Origin: Eupeodes corollae
Lineage: Eukaryota; Arthropoda; Insecta; Diptera; Syrphidae
Direction: 5' to 3'
DNA length: 64,000 bases
Assembly (NCBI RefSeq): GCF_945859685.1
Contig: NC_079148.1
Span: 86,991,007 to 87,055,006, forward strand
Under the pieces are notes generated by a model. It did no database searches. It had not been told where the DNA came from and was given only the letters and a program-made list of their open reading frames with translations. Shown piece by piece: positions 47,901 through 60,387 of the stretch; position 1 is the stretch's first letter, and every line of letters starts with the position of its first letter. The position numbers and the translations under genes are program-made.

Positions 47901-48480
47901 AAGTTCGTCGTATTGGAGAGTCTTGTTCTGAAAATGTTCATCATCTTGGTTAGTAGCCGAATCAACTGATTTCGGTTGCCTGTAATTTGTTCTTGAATTT
48001 TGAAATTCAATTCATTTACATCAATATTTTTTGCAGCCAATATAGCTCGTTCGCTCAACCAATAATGGTTTCTGTAATTTTGAGAAACATCAGGAAACAC
48101 CTTCTGAATAAGTTCGTCTTTTGATTGCGTTAACTGACAAAAACTTTTTTAATGCAGCCAGTCAACATGTCTATGGGAAATTTGACATTACCAATGTCAA
48201 TGAGTTGCTTAGAGAATATTTTTCCAGGCAAGCAAATTCTTGCTTTAATGAAGCACTTTGACATGTTTCCACAAATTGTAGGACTTTAGACATGCATTGA
48301 TTTCATCAGCTGGCGTTGATCGTGGAATCACTGGCGATGTTTGACGAAAATGTCCTGCTAATAAATCATTGCACCACCAAATATGATATAATTGCTTCGT
48401 ATATCTTCTAAGGTTCTGTTTAAAGCCTCCAAAGATTATGTATGTGCCATCGTACATTCATCTTCGAAATGTTGCAGGCT
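47894..48480 (-). mobile_element. Helitron helicase relic
   Basis: Read 48480 to 47894. FGGFKQNLRRYT, then LLAGHFRQTSPVIPRSTPA (helicase motif II/III region, normally AGDFRQTLPVIPRG) and DEINACLKSYNLWKHVKVL (48457-48245). Then HYWLSERAILAAKNIDVNEL (48065-48000), followed by NFKIQEQ and RLSNTT. The link between them is deleted and frameshifted. Confidence 0.78.
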
Positions 48481-48489
48481 GGAGTTTCA

Positions 48490-51400
48490 TCGCTTTGCAT
48501 ATTTAATGGCTAGAAAATTTTGTTCGCTAAAATAATTATGAATAACTGCTTTAATACATACCTTGAAAGTTGGCCTGAAATTTTCGTGAACTACATTTGT
48601 TGCCACAAATGCAGTCATCAGCAAATCGACATCAAAACTTTTGCCAAATTGGTCAAGTCGTTGTTGAGTTATACGGTAACCAACACATTTTGCGATTCTT
48701 TTTTATATATAAGATGTAACTTTTATCTGTAAACTGTAAAAATGCTTGTAGATGAACTAAATGTGATCTATTTAAAACTATTTACTTAAACTTAACAACA
48801 TAAAAAATCAAAACTCTTACATATTCAGGATTAAAATATAACTTTCTCACACTCAGAAAAATCCCTCAATTTATTGATTTTAATTCTTAGAATCACTACA
48901 AATGTTAGATAGGTAGGTAGGTCCCTGCATACATAGATACACTCGTATACCAAAAACTTAATTCTAGAACAAACAACACACTGAAACGAACCTCACAAAA
49001 ACTACACTTCAAAAAAGAAGACTGGGCAATAACAAAAGAAAAAATAATCCAAATCAACTCATCACCATTTCAAATAGGAGAGCCTGTCAAAATTACACTC
49101 ATTATCCAATAATGTCATTAATAATACACTAAACTACTTGTACCGCATATATGTGTCCCACACACGCCCAAGCGTGAAAGATCTGTAAGATACTTCATAA
49201 AATAATATTCTACTGTACGAGTAGTCTGCCAGCAGCCTATTGAATGGGCGCAAAAGCAAACATCAAGTGGCCATTATGGCTGAGGAACGGAACATGGAAC
49301 ATCCCTCTTGTTCAGGAGTTATTTTCATATTTGGTGTTATTGGTGGTGGCACAGAGACCGAAGAAGAAGCCACTTCAATTTTGGTTTATACAAATAAAAA
49401 AATTATTTAGAATCTTCAAGGTGTTGGTCACACTCGCATATATTGTAATGTAGTTAAGGTATGTATAATTTTTCAAACAAATTTTTGAATTCCTTGCAAA
49501 ATATTTCTTTGTACGGTAATTTGAAAAAAAAGAACTGCTTCTACAAGCCTCAGATATGAGAGTTTTCACAGTACCCTTTTGTGGATGTGTTAACAAAAAG
49601 AATACCACAATGACATCTCTAACGTAAATATTTTGACAAATCCCTAATGTGCGAACAATACACGCTGTCATTCCCCTGTCGTGATCCTTTTTAGCAGGAA
49701 TTCAATCAACTAAGAAGTGAGAATACATACATATATGTCTGTACACACTGAAGGTTTGAAGTTTTTCCCTGAATAGTAGGTATTATGACAAAGAATTATA
49801 AATTCCAACAAGAATCAGACATAGACTAAAAGACTTACCTGCTTGTTTGGAGAATCTGTGATAGTTTCAAAGACTTTTTTTTCAAAACCTTTCGAAATCC
49901 GCCCGTGTACATATTCGCACATAGATATAGATTTGTTAGCCTTTTGTTGATATTGTGAAGTGAAAATACTGTAAACTGAATGAAATTTAATAGGATGGCC
50001 TTATTGTCGTGTCTATCATATAGCTCGGATTAGAGTAAATCAAAGGAAGGGACTGGTAATGGAGAGGAAGTATTGATTAACTGTTTTTTAATTTGTTTTA
50101 ATAGTTTATAAAGAAGCGGAAGCATGCACAACATAATGAACTTCATTAAACTCTTTACAAAATAAAAAAAATATTTATTAACTAACTCTAGAACTTTTAT
50201 TTAAAATATTTATATAAAGTATACAACTATCTGTTAATAATAATAAACCTAAACGGAGATTGCAATTTTCATACCAGATAATTAAATAAAATTAGATCTT
50301 TCCCATTTTACACAAATATCTGGAAACTTGGTCTAAAGAAAACACCTGCCTATGATATTCCGTACCGCGAAAAAAAGGTTAGTCCTTCTGGTTGGCGGGC
50401 GGAAAAAATTACTCCTTTGGGTTGACGGAGTCATCGGGCCGTACTTTGAAAATAAGTTCGGCCAAGCAGTTACATAAAATATTGTTCATTACAGCGAAAT
50501 TATAGCGGATCTTATATGTCTAGAAATTCAATTTCCACATAGCCAACGAAATTCCAATTGCAAATGAAAAAAGATGAGCTCTTTACTCACTTTTCTGAGA
50601 ACTTTCTTAGAGTGGTATATAAAAACAATACAGACGCCCATGTTCCAAATTTCGATCGAAAGTGAATTGAAATCACTTTTCAATTTCACGTGAAATGATA
50701 TTGCATGTTCTTAAATTCGATCGATTTCGAAAACTTCGAAGTTGTTTCGAACTGTCAGAACTGAAGGATCATCCATTTTTTTTTTCTGAGGTAAAATTTT
50801 TGCTGTTTGGAAGATGGATGCAATATTTTTGGCAATTTTAAGTGAAAAAGGGAAGCAGATTTTAAGAAAAAAAATAAGAAGACGAATTTTGCGAGACAAA
50901 TCTAATGTATATTGGATTTACCTGATAGAATGTAAGTGTGTGACAATTACGTAGAATTGTGTTCGGATAAATAAAGTAAATTCATGATTTCCTCTTTTAG
51001 GCTTTCATTGTAATTTTAGATTGAGCAAAGACGCTTTTTTATATGTTCTAAGGGAAATAGAACCTTTTATAATACCTTCATCGATTCCTACAATTCAAAA
51101 ACTTGCTGCAACCCTCCGATTCCCAGCAGAAGGGAGCTATCAAAGATCAATTCACAGAAACAAAAAATGTGATTTCAATGCGTTCAAAAAATGAAACAAA
51201 CCGAAATACAGACATCTATTTGCATGTTCAAAAATCCACTTCACAATAACGATAACCCAAATTCACTTTCGCAAAGTGTATTCAAAATAAGTGAAATGCA
51301 AAACATGGGCAAGAGACCGAGATTGATCTCAAGCTGTGAGTGTTGAGATCGATTTCTCGACGAAAGGTCTATGTGATAAAGTTCTAGGTTTGATATGCAA

Positions 51401-51838
51401 AAAGATGAGCAAACGCTCGATTGCATGAGATCGATCTCACAAATTGATGGGGATAGGTTTTTTCTTACTCAGTTGATAAAGAACTATCAAAATGGACAAG
51501 TTTCTATAATTTTGATACAAATCGCGTTTATTAAAATAAAAGATGTCCAATTGGTTAAGGTTTTCGAAAATTGTATAGATTTAGTGAAACAGGAGTGCAC
51601 ACCCAACCCTGGAAACACGCGGATGGTGCTTTAACTCATTGAGAAAAAATTAGGATTTTTCTGCGTTATGTAGGAGATCCTGGGTTTTAAAGCGGTGTTG
51701 GTGAAGACAATAAGCGATATCTAGGGTGGTACAGCAAGTTGGAACAAAAATTGCAAGCCGTGCAACTCATTAGATCATATTCGCAAATATTTCTGTAGAA
51801 ATAGAAGAAGCGCAAAGGTTATGGAGCAGTAAGTATGA
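48490..51838. other. no recognisable gene
   Basis: AT-rich. Scattered frames (48520-48732, 49244-49453, 49671-49375, 50899-50711, 51395-51634) show no recognisable domain. TAGGTAGGTAGG at about 48912, and TACGAGTA words near 48942 and 49215. Confidence 0.3.
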
Positions 51839-51896
51839 GTTTCCTTATACGCCGCCGTTGGTGCTCTGGATTGTAAACATGCGCGTATAAGGAAAC
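51839..51896. repeat. perfect 14-base hairpin
   Basis: GTTTCCTTATACGC (51839-51852) and its exact complement GCGTATAAGGAAAC (51883-51896) enclose a 30-base GC-richer loop. Function unknown; a short structured element or the tip of a mobile element. Confidence 0.85.
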
Positions 51897-53785
51897 CACT
51901 CTATCACCACGAGGAGTACGTCAACCGCAAGGATAACTACTTAATAAATGTACAGTCTACGTGCAACATCAAAATAAGCAATTCTTTTTCCCAGTCCTTA
52001 AGAATTATTTTCTTATTTCCAGCTTAATATGTTTTTTAATGCTTCTATGTTTTAAGAATAGCATCTCCTTTTCTTGCCTTTAAAACGGGTGACTAGCAAT
52101 TTTCCAGTTAAACGTTTTTGAGTTTCAGTTACTTGATGATCACTAAGATGGTAAGCATTATTATTTATAATTACTCTTTCACTTTCGCTTTAAGGAGTCA
52201 TTTTTCCTCCTTGACTTGAAAGGTCAAAGAGCTTTGAGATCGTTCTCATATCATTGAGTCAGAACTGTATAGAGTGAACTCGTTTTTTTGCATATGAAAC
52301 TTAGCCTGAGTCCGAGTCTACTCACGTCAGATCTAACTCTGAGAACTTTCTCATCTTTTAGCTGCTATGTAAATTGGTTAAGAGCTTAAAGAGATATTTA
52401 TTATTTATGATTTTGTAGTTCTGAGTTTTATTTGTATTGTTTGTTAGAAAAAAACTTAGCTCTCCACCAAAAAAAAGACGGATTCAAGGGACTTATCTTA
52501 AATGTTTTGTTGACTTACAATTTATTGTTAATTAGTAGTAAATTATTTGTATTATTTGTAAATTAATTGTGTCATTGTTCAACTTAGCACTTCTTCTTTT
52601 GAAAAGTTTACTTCCTAGTAATTTGTATCTCCCGTTAATTAATTATAAATTTGTTAATTAATTTTAATTTTGGGGTGGAATTCTACTCAACTAATTAAAG
52701 GTTTCTCGATTAAATAAAAAGACCATATCTCATTTAATATATTAAGTTTTCAAACGTCTGGAGGAGTTTTGCTAAGTTGTCGTTAAGTTCGCAAAAAGAT
52801 ATTGATGGACAGATAAACTACAACTAAAATGTGAATATAACATACGTTTTTAAAATTAAATATTTTAAATAAAACAAGCAATATTAATTAATGGCTCACC
52901 ATTTCTGATTAAAATCAGAATCAATTTGACTTTGGATGTTGCTGTTAATTGGATTAATGAAAAACTGTCATGCAATGGCAATTGAAGAGATAAAGTTGTT
53001 GAAATCACATCGACTTAATGTTTAAGAAAACAGCAAAACCGTTTGTGTGCACCTAGGTGGCATTGTTCAACCCTCAACAAGAGGATAACGAGCATCAGAA
53101 GCAGAAGCAACCGCATTATGTATTCGAGCACACTGCAACCCAAAGAAAAACAAAGAAAATGCACTCAAAACCAACTCTTGAATTGATTACTAGGAATCAA
53201 TCATCCTTCATGCAATTGTTCGACGATGGCGCGGCGTTTTGTACGTATAGAGGCACCTGTTTTTCTATACCCTCCCTTTTTGGCACTTGAAAATACCCTT
53301 CATTTAGGGTTCGAGCATTCATATATGTAGGTAGAAGAAGAATGAAAATGAAAAAGAAAATATTAGTAATAACCGCCCACCATTTAGCGTGGATTTTTTC
53401 CTCAAATTAATTGCTTCAACACCATCAATTCAGCAATCAATATCATCGGCTGAGGTGTCTTTCATTGACGGTCTGTCGGCCGTTGCGACAGCAGTTGTTG
53501 TTAGCATTTTGTTCCATTTGAACCGAAACGTTCTTCAAATAGCAATTAGAATCTATACCAATGCTACTAACCAACCATCCATGTCATTCCCTCATTATCA
53601 TCAATTTATTTTCAACTAGGTATTTTGTTGGCGTATCGCTTTTGATCATATAGAGGTTTAAACATATGCAGACGTAATAGTCTTTATGAATTGTACGCAT
53701 ACATATACATAAATGTTCATTATTAGAGATTCTTGCTTTTTGTTTTTAGAAGGAGTGTTTGTAGTATTAGTTTAACATTTTTATT
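51897..53785. other. no recognised gene
   Basis: AT-rich to about 53040. From 53050 to 53630 the sequence is less AT-rich, with plus-strand frames at 53057-53290 (Gln/Lys/His-rich; begins GTG, no ATG) and 53389-53619; no domain recognised and no convincing splice sites. Confidence 0.3.
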
Positions 53786-53787
53786 TC

Positions 53788-54760
53788 TTGAGAGGTATTT
53801 GCGTTTTGCCTGCAATCGCCAAAATAGTAGCCTTAGCTGAACAAGAAAATTTTCGTAGTGGATCCTTCCATGGATTCATATCATATCAACATCTTTCGGA
53901 TAGCCATGGAGCAGGCGTTAAATATCAATCACCACTTCACCTGCTGTTAATTGATTTTGGGAAGGTTTTTGACAGCGTCAACAGGGAGTTTATCAGGCTT
54001 GCTTTGCTGAGGAGCAATATTCCGGGTAAACTCATTTCTATTGTTAAATCAATCAATTATAAGAAGAGTTTGAAGTCCTATGTAAAGTTAGGTTAATTCA
54101 TTTTCTTATTTTGGTGATAACGGAGTAAGAAAACGGAGGAATAAGATATACTCTCACAACGAACCTAGAATATCTACAGTACACACACGTTGTAAGCATT
54201 TTTTAGCATCTTTAGGATCTTCATAAGTGACAACGAGGGTAAAGAGAAAGAAGGGTAAATCGTGGTGCGGAAAAATCAACTCGGCATAAACTAAACATGT
54301 TTGATCTAGGAATATCCCACTTATCCTCTCTGATAAAAATGGCTCAGTAACCAGTAGAAAAAGTAAAGAATTTTCAGTATCTTGGAAGTTTTGTCTGTAC
54401 TGAAGGCGGGACCCATGAAGATATCGCTAGCCATATCGTTAAATCTAAGGCTGCGTTCGGGATGTTGTTCAATGTTTGGAGAAACAACTCTCTCAGATTG
54501 AAGACATAGTTACTTCTGTTCGTCTCAAATGTCGGATTAGTATACTTCTATATATATGCAGCACATGAAAAATAACAACTACGAATAGAAGGAAAGTGGA
54601 GACCTTTATTAATAGGTGCTTACGAAACATTTTAGGGGTTTTCTATAGCCTAATCGTCTATCTTTAAAAGAACTATACAGGTTAGGAACTCACTGACACT
54701 ATTACGATGGCGCAAAGGGCAGTGTTTGGACACACACTTCACGCTTTACACAATCACTTT
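53788..54760 (+). mobile_element. RTE-type LINE relic
   Basis: The first frame (53788-54096) starts RGICVLPAIAKIVA, then a decayed fingers region and SPLHLLLIDFGKVFDSVNRE and SNIPGKLISIVK, the palm of RTE-type RT. After a gap, C-terminal pieces follow in shifting frames: YLGSFVCTEGGTHEDIA (near 54378-54430), AAFGMLFNVWRNNSLRLK (near 54450-54505), CLRNILGVF (near 54617-54645), then LRWRKGQ and FGHTLHAL (near 54703-54745). The catalytic segment is missing. Different from the 21.9 kb copy. Confidence 0.8.
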
Positions 54761-54879
54761 ATATGTCTGGTAAGTATTAAATTTAATGACATTTTCTTAT
54801 TTAAATATTAAAAATCAAAAAAACAGAAAACATAATTAAAGAATACTTTTCCAATGGATGCAATTGTCTATTGTTGTCA

Positions 54880-55960
54880 AAACAACTTAACAGGCTTGCG
54901 CTCTTCTACCAAAACGTAAGGGGACTTCGTATTTGTTTTGACAGAAACTTGGCTTAATTCAAGCTTTTCAGACACAGAACTTTCAGTCAAGAGTTCGAAG
55001 TTTGCAGAAATGATCGGCATGTTGGTAATGCAAGGAATTTGGGTGGAGGTGTTTTCATAGTGGTAAAAAATGCACATTTCTCGTCTTCTGTATCTTTTCC
55101 GTTTGAACTATCAATTGAACTGGTCTGTGTAAAGTTAATGGTACCGACTAAGACTATTTTTATTTTAAACGTCTACATTCCTCAAAAAGGTCTGTTAATA
55201 ACGATAAACGTCTACATTCCTCTAAAAAGTTTGGAGTCTGTTTATAACGATCTCTCCTTGGGCAATATTTTACTTCTAGATGATTTTAATTTACCATACA
55301 TTGACTGGATTCCATCCGAAGACGAATCTTGACTTAAAGCCTCTCCTTCTTCTTCGTAATTGGAACTATCTCTTCTCGATAAAGTCCTTCTTACTGACTT
55401 TTAAAAACTCAAAAAATCGAATTCTCGATTTAGTCTTTTTTTCTGACGCTATATTAGTACTCTTGTTCTGGAATCTAAATCAGTAATTACTAATATTGAT
55501 AAATATCACCTCCCTTTGGACATTTTTTTCTATGTGAGATTGCTTATATTACTTTCATTTCAGAAGAGCTAATTTCAACCGTTACCAATCTCCTCAATTC
55601 TCAAACATATGTTCAAACGCTTTAGAACAAGGTTATGAAGTTGACTGTGCATACACTATCTTTTCTAAAGCTTTTGACGAATTTAGCCACGGAATTATTT
55701 TATTTAAACTTAAAGCTCATGGTTTCCCCCAGTTTTTTTTAGCTTGAATTAAATCATACCTTGAAAACAGATCCTATGAGGTAAAATTTATAAATAGCCA
55801 TTCTGAACCTTTTGTTGCTCAATCTGGTGTTCCCCAGGGAAGCCATCTTGGCCATCTTCTGTTCATCCTGTCTATTAACGATATATCGTCATGGGTTCAC
55901 TCAAGTGAGCTACTCATTTTTGCTCCACTTGTATTATTTGTTTCACAATTAATTCCCCCA
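54880..55960 (+). mobile_element. LINE relic: endonuclease and first half of RT
   Basis: The frame 55039-55332 is an apurinic-type endonuclease piece (GGGVFIVVKNAHFSSSVSFP, IELVCVKLMVPTKTIFILNV, ILLLDDFNLPYIDW; the usual GDFN reads DDFN). It contains a 36-base direct repeat giving two NVYIP copies (55167-55235). RT follows from 55650: FSKAFDEFSHGIILFKLKAH, then YLENRSYEVKFINSHSEPFV and AQSGVPQGSHLGHLLFILS. It stops at LLIFA just where YADD should be (55915-55925), shortly before a SINE begins. Dead. Confidence 0.82.
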
Positions 55961-55984
55961 AACCCAAATATAATATAATTTTTT

Positions 55985-56160
55985 GTAGTACCCGTGGCAA
56001 GATGGTTAGTGCGTTGGACTGTCATGCAAGGGGTCTTGGGTTCAATCCCTGCGAAATTAATTGTCGCGGGTACTGCCTCTTGCGAGGAATTGACAAATCC
56101 TTCTAGAGTAATTCTGTCATGAAAAAGTGCTTTCTCAAATTAGCCGTTATTGTGAGACAA
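55985..56160 (+). repeat. tRNA-derived SINE, 5' two thirds
   Basis: Starts GTAGTACCCGTGGCAAGATGG. A box TGGCAAGATGG at 55995-56005, B box GGTTCAATCCC at 56039-56049. Body GCGGGTACTGCCTCTTGCGA, GGAATTGACAAATCC, TAGAGTAATTCTGTCATG, AGTGCTTTCTCAAATTAGCC, then broken at about 56152 where LINE sequence starts. Confidence 0.85.
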
Positions 56161-56164
56161 CAGG

Positions 56165-56740
56165 TTATTGTGAGACAAGTGGCAGTAGAAGAGGTAACCT
56201 AGTTCAACTATCTGGGAAGCTATATGTCACTCGATGGTGGAACGGACCTGGATGTCACCAATAGAATAAATAAAGCCCGCAGTGCATTCGGAATGCTCTC
56301 TTAAGTGTGGTACTCCAGGAAAATAGCGCTCGGTACCAAGTTAAAGTTATTTGATTCCAACGTAAAATCCGTGCTGCTCTATGCCTGCATAACGTGGAAG
56401 AGCTCTGTTGGCATCTCGAGAAGGTTGCAAACTTTTGTCAACCTCTGTCTACGTTACATCCTGAACATCCGGTGACCACAAACCATAAACCAAACGATTA
56501 ACTGTGGCTGAGGACTGGACAAACAAAAGTGGATGTTGACATCGCGCAGAGAAAGTGGCGCTGGACTGGCCATACATTAAGGGAGCCGGACGATAACATA
56601 GCAAAGCAGTGCTTGCAATATAATCCTCAAGGTAGAAGGCGGTCTGGAAGACCAAGAGAAACATGGAGATCATCTGTCATGAAGGAAGCTCGGTCCCAAA
56701 AGTTGGAGACGTGTTCCCAGCTGAAGTATCGTCCGTTGAG
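56165..56740 (+). mobile_element. RTE-type LINE C-terminal relic inside SINE sequence
   Basis: EEVTQFNYLGSYMSLDGGTD-like (from about 56190), RINKARSAFGMLS (near 56262-56301), YSRKIALGTKLKLF, SVLLYACITWKSSVG (near 56370), then frame 56529-56740 with AQRKWRWTGHTLREPDDNIA and GRRRSGRPRETWRSS. It is the thumb/C-terminal region of RTE-type RT. It replaces the 3' third of the upstream SINE and is followed by an inverted SINE piece. Confidence 0.8.
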
Positions 56741-56790
56741 AACTAGGGCCTAGTGACTTACAACTCTCATACACTCTGGACATAAATGTA
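56732..56790 (-). repeat. inverted SINE 3' fragment
   Basis: The complement reads GAGAGTTGTAAGTCACTAGG, then CCCTAGTTCTCAACGGAC, the SINE family's 3' region, opposite in orientation to the SINE 580 bases to the left. Confidence 0.7.
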
Positions 56791-59330
56791 AGCAAACTGT
56801 GTAGATAAAAATCTACAAATTTTGATTTTTAATTCTATTTCAAAACTAAATTGAACAATTTGCGTTCTAAATTTTAGTTTTAATATGAAGAAGACGTGTG
56901 CACATCTCAAATACGTGTGCAAAGGAATAAGTTTTAGTTTTCATACAATAATATTTCCAGAGTTTAACAAATTCAGGTTTTTTAATTTAATGTTAATTAA
57001 GCTATGTGAAGGAACATACAAATCCACTTAAAAAAAAAAAAAACAAGCATAAAAACCTTACTCTTTGTAAATTTTATAATTATTAAACTCTTTAATAAAT
57101 ATCAACATCAAAAGGTCTCACATCGTAAAACACACTTCTAATTTTCATATTATGAATACACCTTCTGTTTAAAATCCACCCGAGCAGTAATTATCATTTA
57201 GACAAACTCAAATCAAAATGTTAATTGGAAAAACACCATAATTTTCTCTTTAAAAAGGTCCCAAACCAGTTACACAGTACTCAAGATTCTGAAATCATCT
57301 TGGTGTCAGGGATCACTTACATTAAATCTGCTGATGCTGAGCCTGGTTAGTGCAATGATACTAAGTTTAAAAAAAAGGTTATTTGAATAAACTTTTAACG
57401 GCCACGAAAATTCAGCTCAACAAAAGAATCTCTGAAACCAAAATCCTTTGATCATCTCTCAAAGTTATTGAAGCGGAAATTTTATCGCATTATTTTCTTA
57501 AGGATAATTTGTTAGAAAATTGATATCGTGTTTTAGTATTAAAAAAGGGGATTCTTTCAGAATACGGCCGCGGCATGAAGGGACGTTACGACGACGAGCG
57601 ACGCGATGCGCACCACCAGAATAATATTCAAATGATTTCCATATTCGCGCTTATTCGTTGTTCGAGCATCAAGGACTCTTCCGTCTCACGGAAGCTATAT
57701 GGAGCATATGAAATTTCCAGGGAAATCACTGCAATTAAAATGTAATTGTTCATAAGGATTTCACGGCAGCAGTTGCAAGAAAAAAAGAAAAAAAAACATA
57801 AAAAATACCACTTTTTCCCATTTGGACTAAGGAAAAACAGGACTCATTTTCATAATTTCTTAATATTTCAGTTTATGTGAGTCTTAGTGGTAAAAGCTTA
57901 TGGTTGAGAGGATTTTTTAATGCTGATGATGATGTAGAAGCTACAGCACATGTACCTGAACAGAACATGCATGGGGATTTGACTAATGTTTCTTATAATC
58001 ACACTTATTCGTCAAACACACACGGCAACAGCTAGGGCATGGCTTGGAGGCGGTAAATCCTTATGCCATTAACGCTAACGAATTATAATTAAAACATGAG
58101 TATAGGAAGGAGAGAAATCAGGTAGCTTGTCGTAAAATAAATTAAAAGACCAAGGCTGATCCATCCAGAAAAAAATCATTAAAAATGGAACACACATCCT
58201 TTCGCGTAAAGTATTAAAAAGCTGAATTCTATATTCCATGTTTAAATGTCTTAGAATTAAAAAATATGTAGATGTAGATAATTTGAAATGTGAAAATTGC
58301 ATACACGTGTAAATTAAGGATAAAAGGATTAAGTTTCCGAGCCCGTGGTTTTCTTAATTTATGCAGGGAAAATTGTTTACTTATGCATTTTATATTTTGT
58401 TTATAAATATACGATTAAAAGATTCGACAAAAAACTCACTGGCAGATGCTTATTTAACAAATAATTGCATGATGTACGAAATAATGTTATAACTAGGTAA
58501 TATTCGAAAGGGAGTCCATAGGATACGTTGCCAGAATTGAAATTGAAAAATTATTAACAAACCACTCGTGGTATTCAATAAAATGCGAAGGAAAAGGTAA
58601 AATAAGTTTATAATTTAGTAATTGAAATATCAAATTTTTATAAACATTCACTAAAAACTTATATTAGGTTGCGTAAGAAATAATAAAATATATGGTTTAT
58701 TTACAGCTAGTATTGTATGTGTTAATTTGTTTTGTATACAATATCGCTGTTTGTGTTATGAAAGTCCCTTGCTCTTTTATTTATAACCGTGCTATATGAT
58801 CTTAAGATACAGATCTTCTGGGATAAGTGGAGTGCGAAATAAATATATGAAGGTATATTAATTGTACCCAATTTGGAACTTACTGCGTTAAACGACGTAT
58901 AGGTAATAACAAGCCCTAAAGGAGTTTCATTTGTTAACAAACATAATCAGCACGTTGATATGAATTACACATAAATAATCATCCATCTTAGCAATTCTTT
59001 GTCGATGACTCCCATACATACATGGAACTTTAATCTTAATTAAAATCAAATATTCCTGGGAACAAAGTTTCATCGTTTTGAACAACTACAATTCAATTTT
59101 ACGATAATTTTTTTAAAAATGTTTGAAATTGTGTCTTTATTACCATAATTGCGCCATTCTTTTAACGAAAATAACTTAAACTATTTTTACTTAAACTATA
59201 TTTTGGCCTCTCTCCTCTTCCTAGTGGTCACACTGTGAATCTGTCTAATAAGGGTAGTAATATCCCCTTGAGTGTGCTTATTATAAAAAAAAGCTATTTG
59301 TTATAAAATGTATACCTTTTCAAATAAAAT
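56791..59330. other. no recognisable gene; possible regulatory DNA
   Basis: Mostly AT-rich. 57560-57610 is GC-rich (CGGCCGCGGCATG, then ACGACGACGAGCGACGCG). 57640-57780 is less AT-rich with paired homeodomain-type cores (CAATTA, TAATTG). No coding domain recognised. Confidence 0.3.
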
Positions 59331-59334
59331 AATA

Positions 59335-59362
59335 TGAATAAGGTGGCGCAACAGCCCGTAAC
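59335..59362 (-). repeat. SINE or RTE 3'-end fragment
   Basis: The complement has GGCTGTTGCGCCACCTTA, the 3' terminus common to the SINE family and the RTE-type LINE at 21.9 kb. Sequence to the right does not continue as SINE. Confidence 0.45.
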
Positions 59363-60387
59363 TACTACCAACTTGAAAAGGAAACGAAAAAATGACCTTA
59401 TTAGTTTTTTTCGGCTAAAATTGACTTCAAGAAATTATGGTTTTCTTTTATCGCGAGGACATTGGGATACCTCGTATAATATCTTGGTGAAATAGTAAAC
59501 TTCCCAAAAAAAAAAAAAACATATGACAATTTTCTCAAAACTCATGAAATCCTTCAAAACGCAAATGAATTATTGAAATTATGTTTGCTTAATTTAATAA
59601 CTATACAAATAGAAATTTAACATAATGTTAATTTATAATGTAATGCAGGTGAATCGAATATAACGCAACTTCTTGCCTTGAAGTCTGTGGAACACGGGTT
59701 GATGTTACACAACGTTAAGCTACCAAGAGCTGCCATATTGTATGGAGAATACTTATAGACAGGTTTTTTTCTGAAAAAAAATAGTTATCGGTTCTGAAGT
59801 TGCAATGAAAACCACTGTACCTAAATATATTTTAATTTGTAATTTTTGTATGGTTATTCTTCATTATTTCCTACATGTTACCAAGGAATGTATTAAAAGA
59901 CTTCTTCACTTCAAACGCTTTTAGATTATGTAACGTTAATATTATTTAAATGCAACATTTGTGTAACACCAGGTCTTCGGTGGGCAGACGCGGTACAACG
60001 ACGAAAAGAACAGAGATCTATGGGCAGTTTTAGGGGACGATTATTCCTGAATATTAAATGTATCATATATGTTGTCATAATAAACTATTACTACTAATTC
60101 TTACATAAACTTAAACTTAAAATATTAACTTTAAACATTGATGGAAATTGTTTGTGAATTAATGTTAATTTCATTGTTTCTCTTTTTATTGTAATTAGAT
60201 TAATTGACCAATAAAGCTTTCTATAACAATAATGCTCAATAACTTTTTTTTCATTTTGTTTTCATTTGGTTTTACTTAAAACTTCCCGTTTGTTTGTCAA
60301 AGGACGTTTCACTGCTGCGTTTAAACACCGGTAGGTTTGAGAATAAGTTTTTATCTATTTTTTATATTCTTAAGTGCTATGGTTTAG
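59363..60387. other. no recognisable gene
   Basis: AT-rich; CCAATAAAGC near 60209 resembles a polyadenylation signal, but no gene is recognised before it. Confidence 0.3.

Noticed and set aside
53057..53290. Possible host exon rich in Gln, Lys and His
   Set aside because: No ATG, no recognised domain and no convincing splice signals at both ends.
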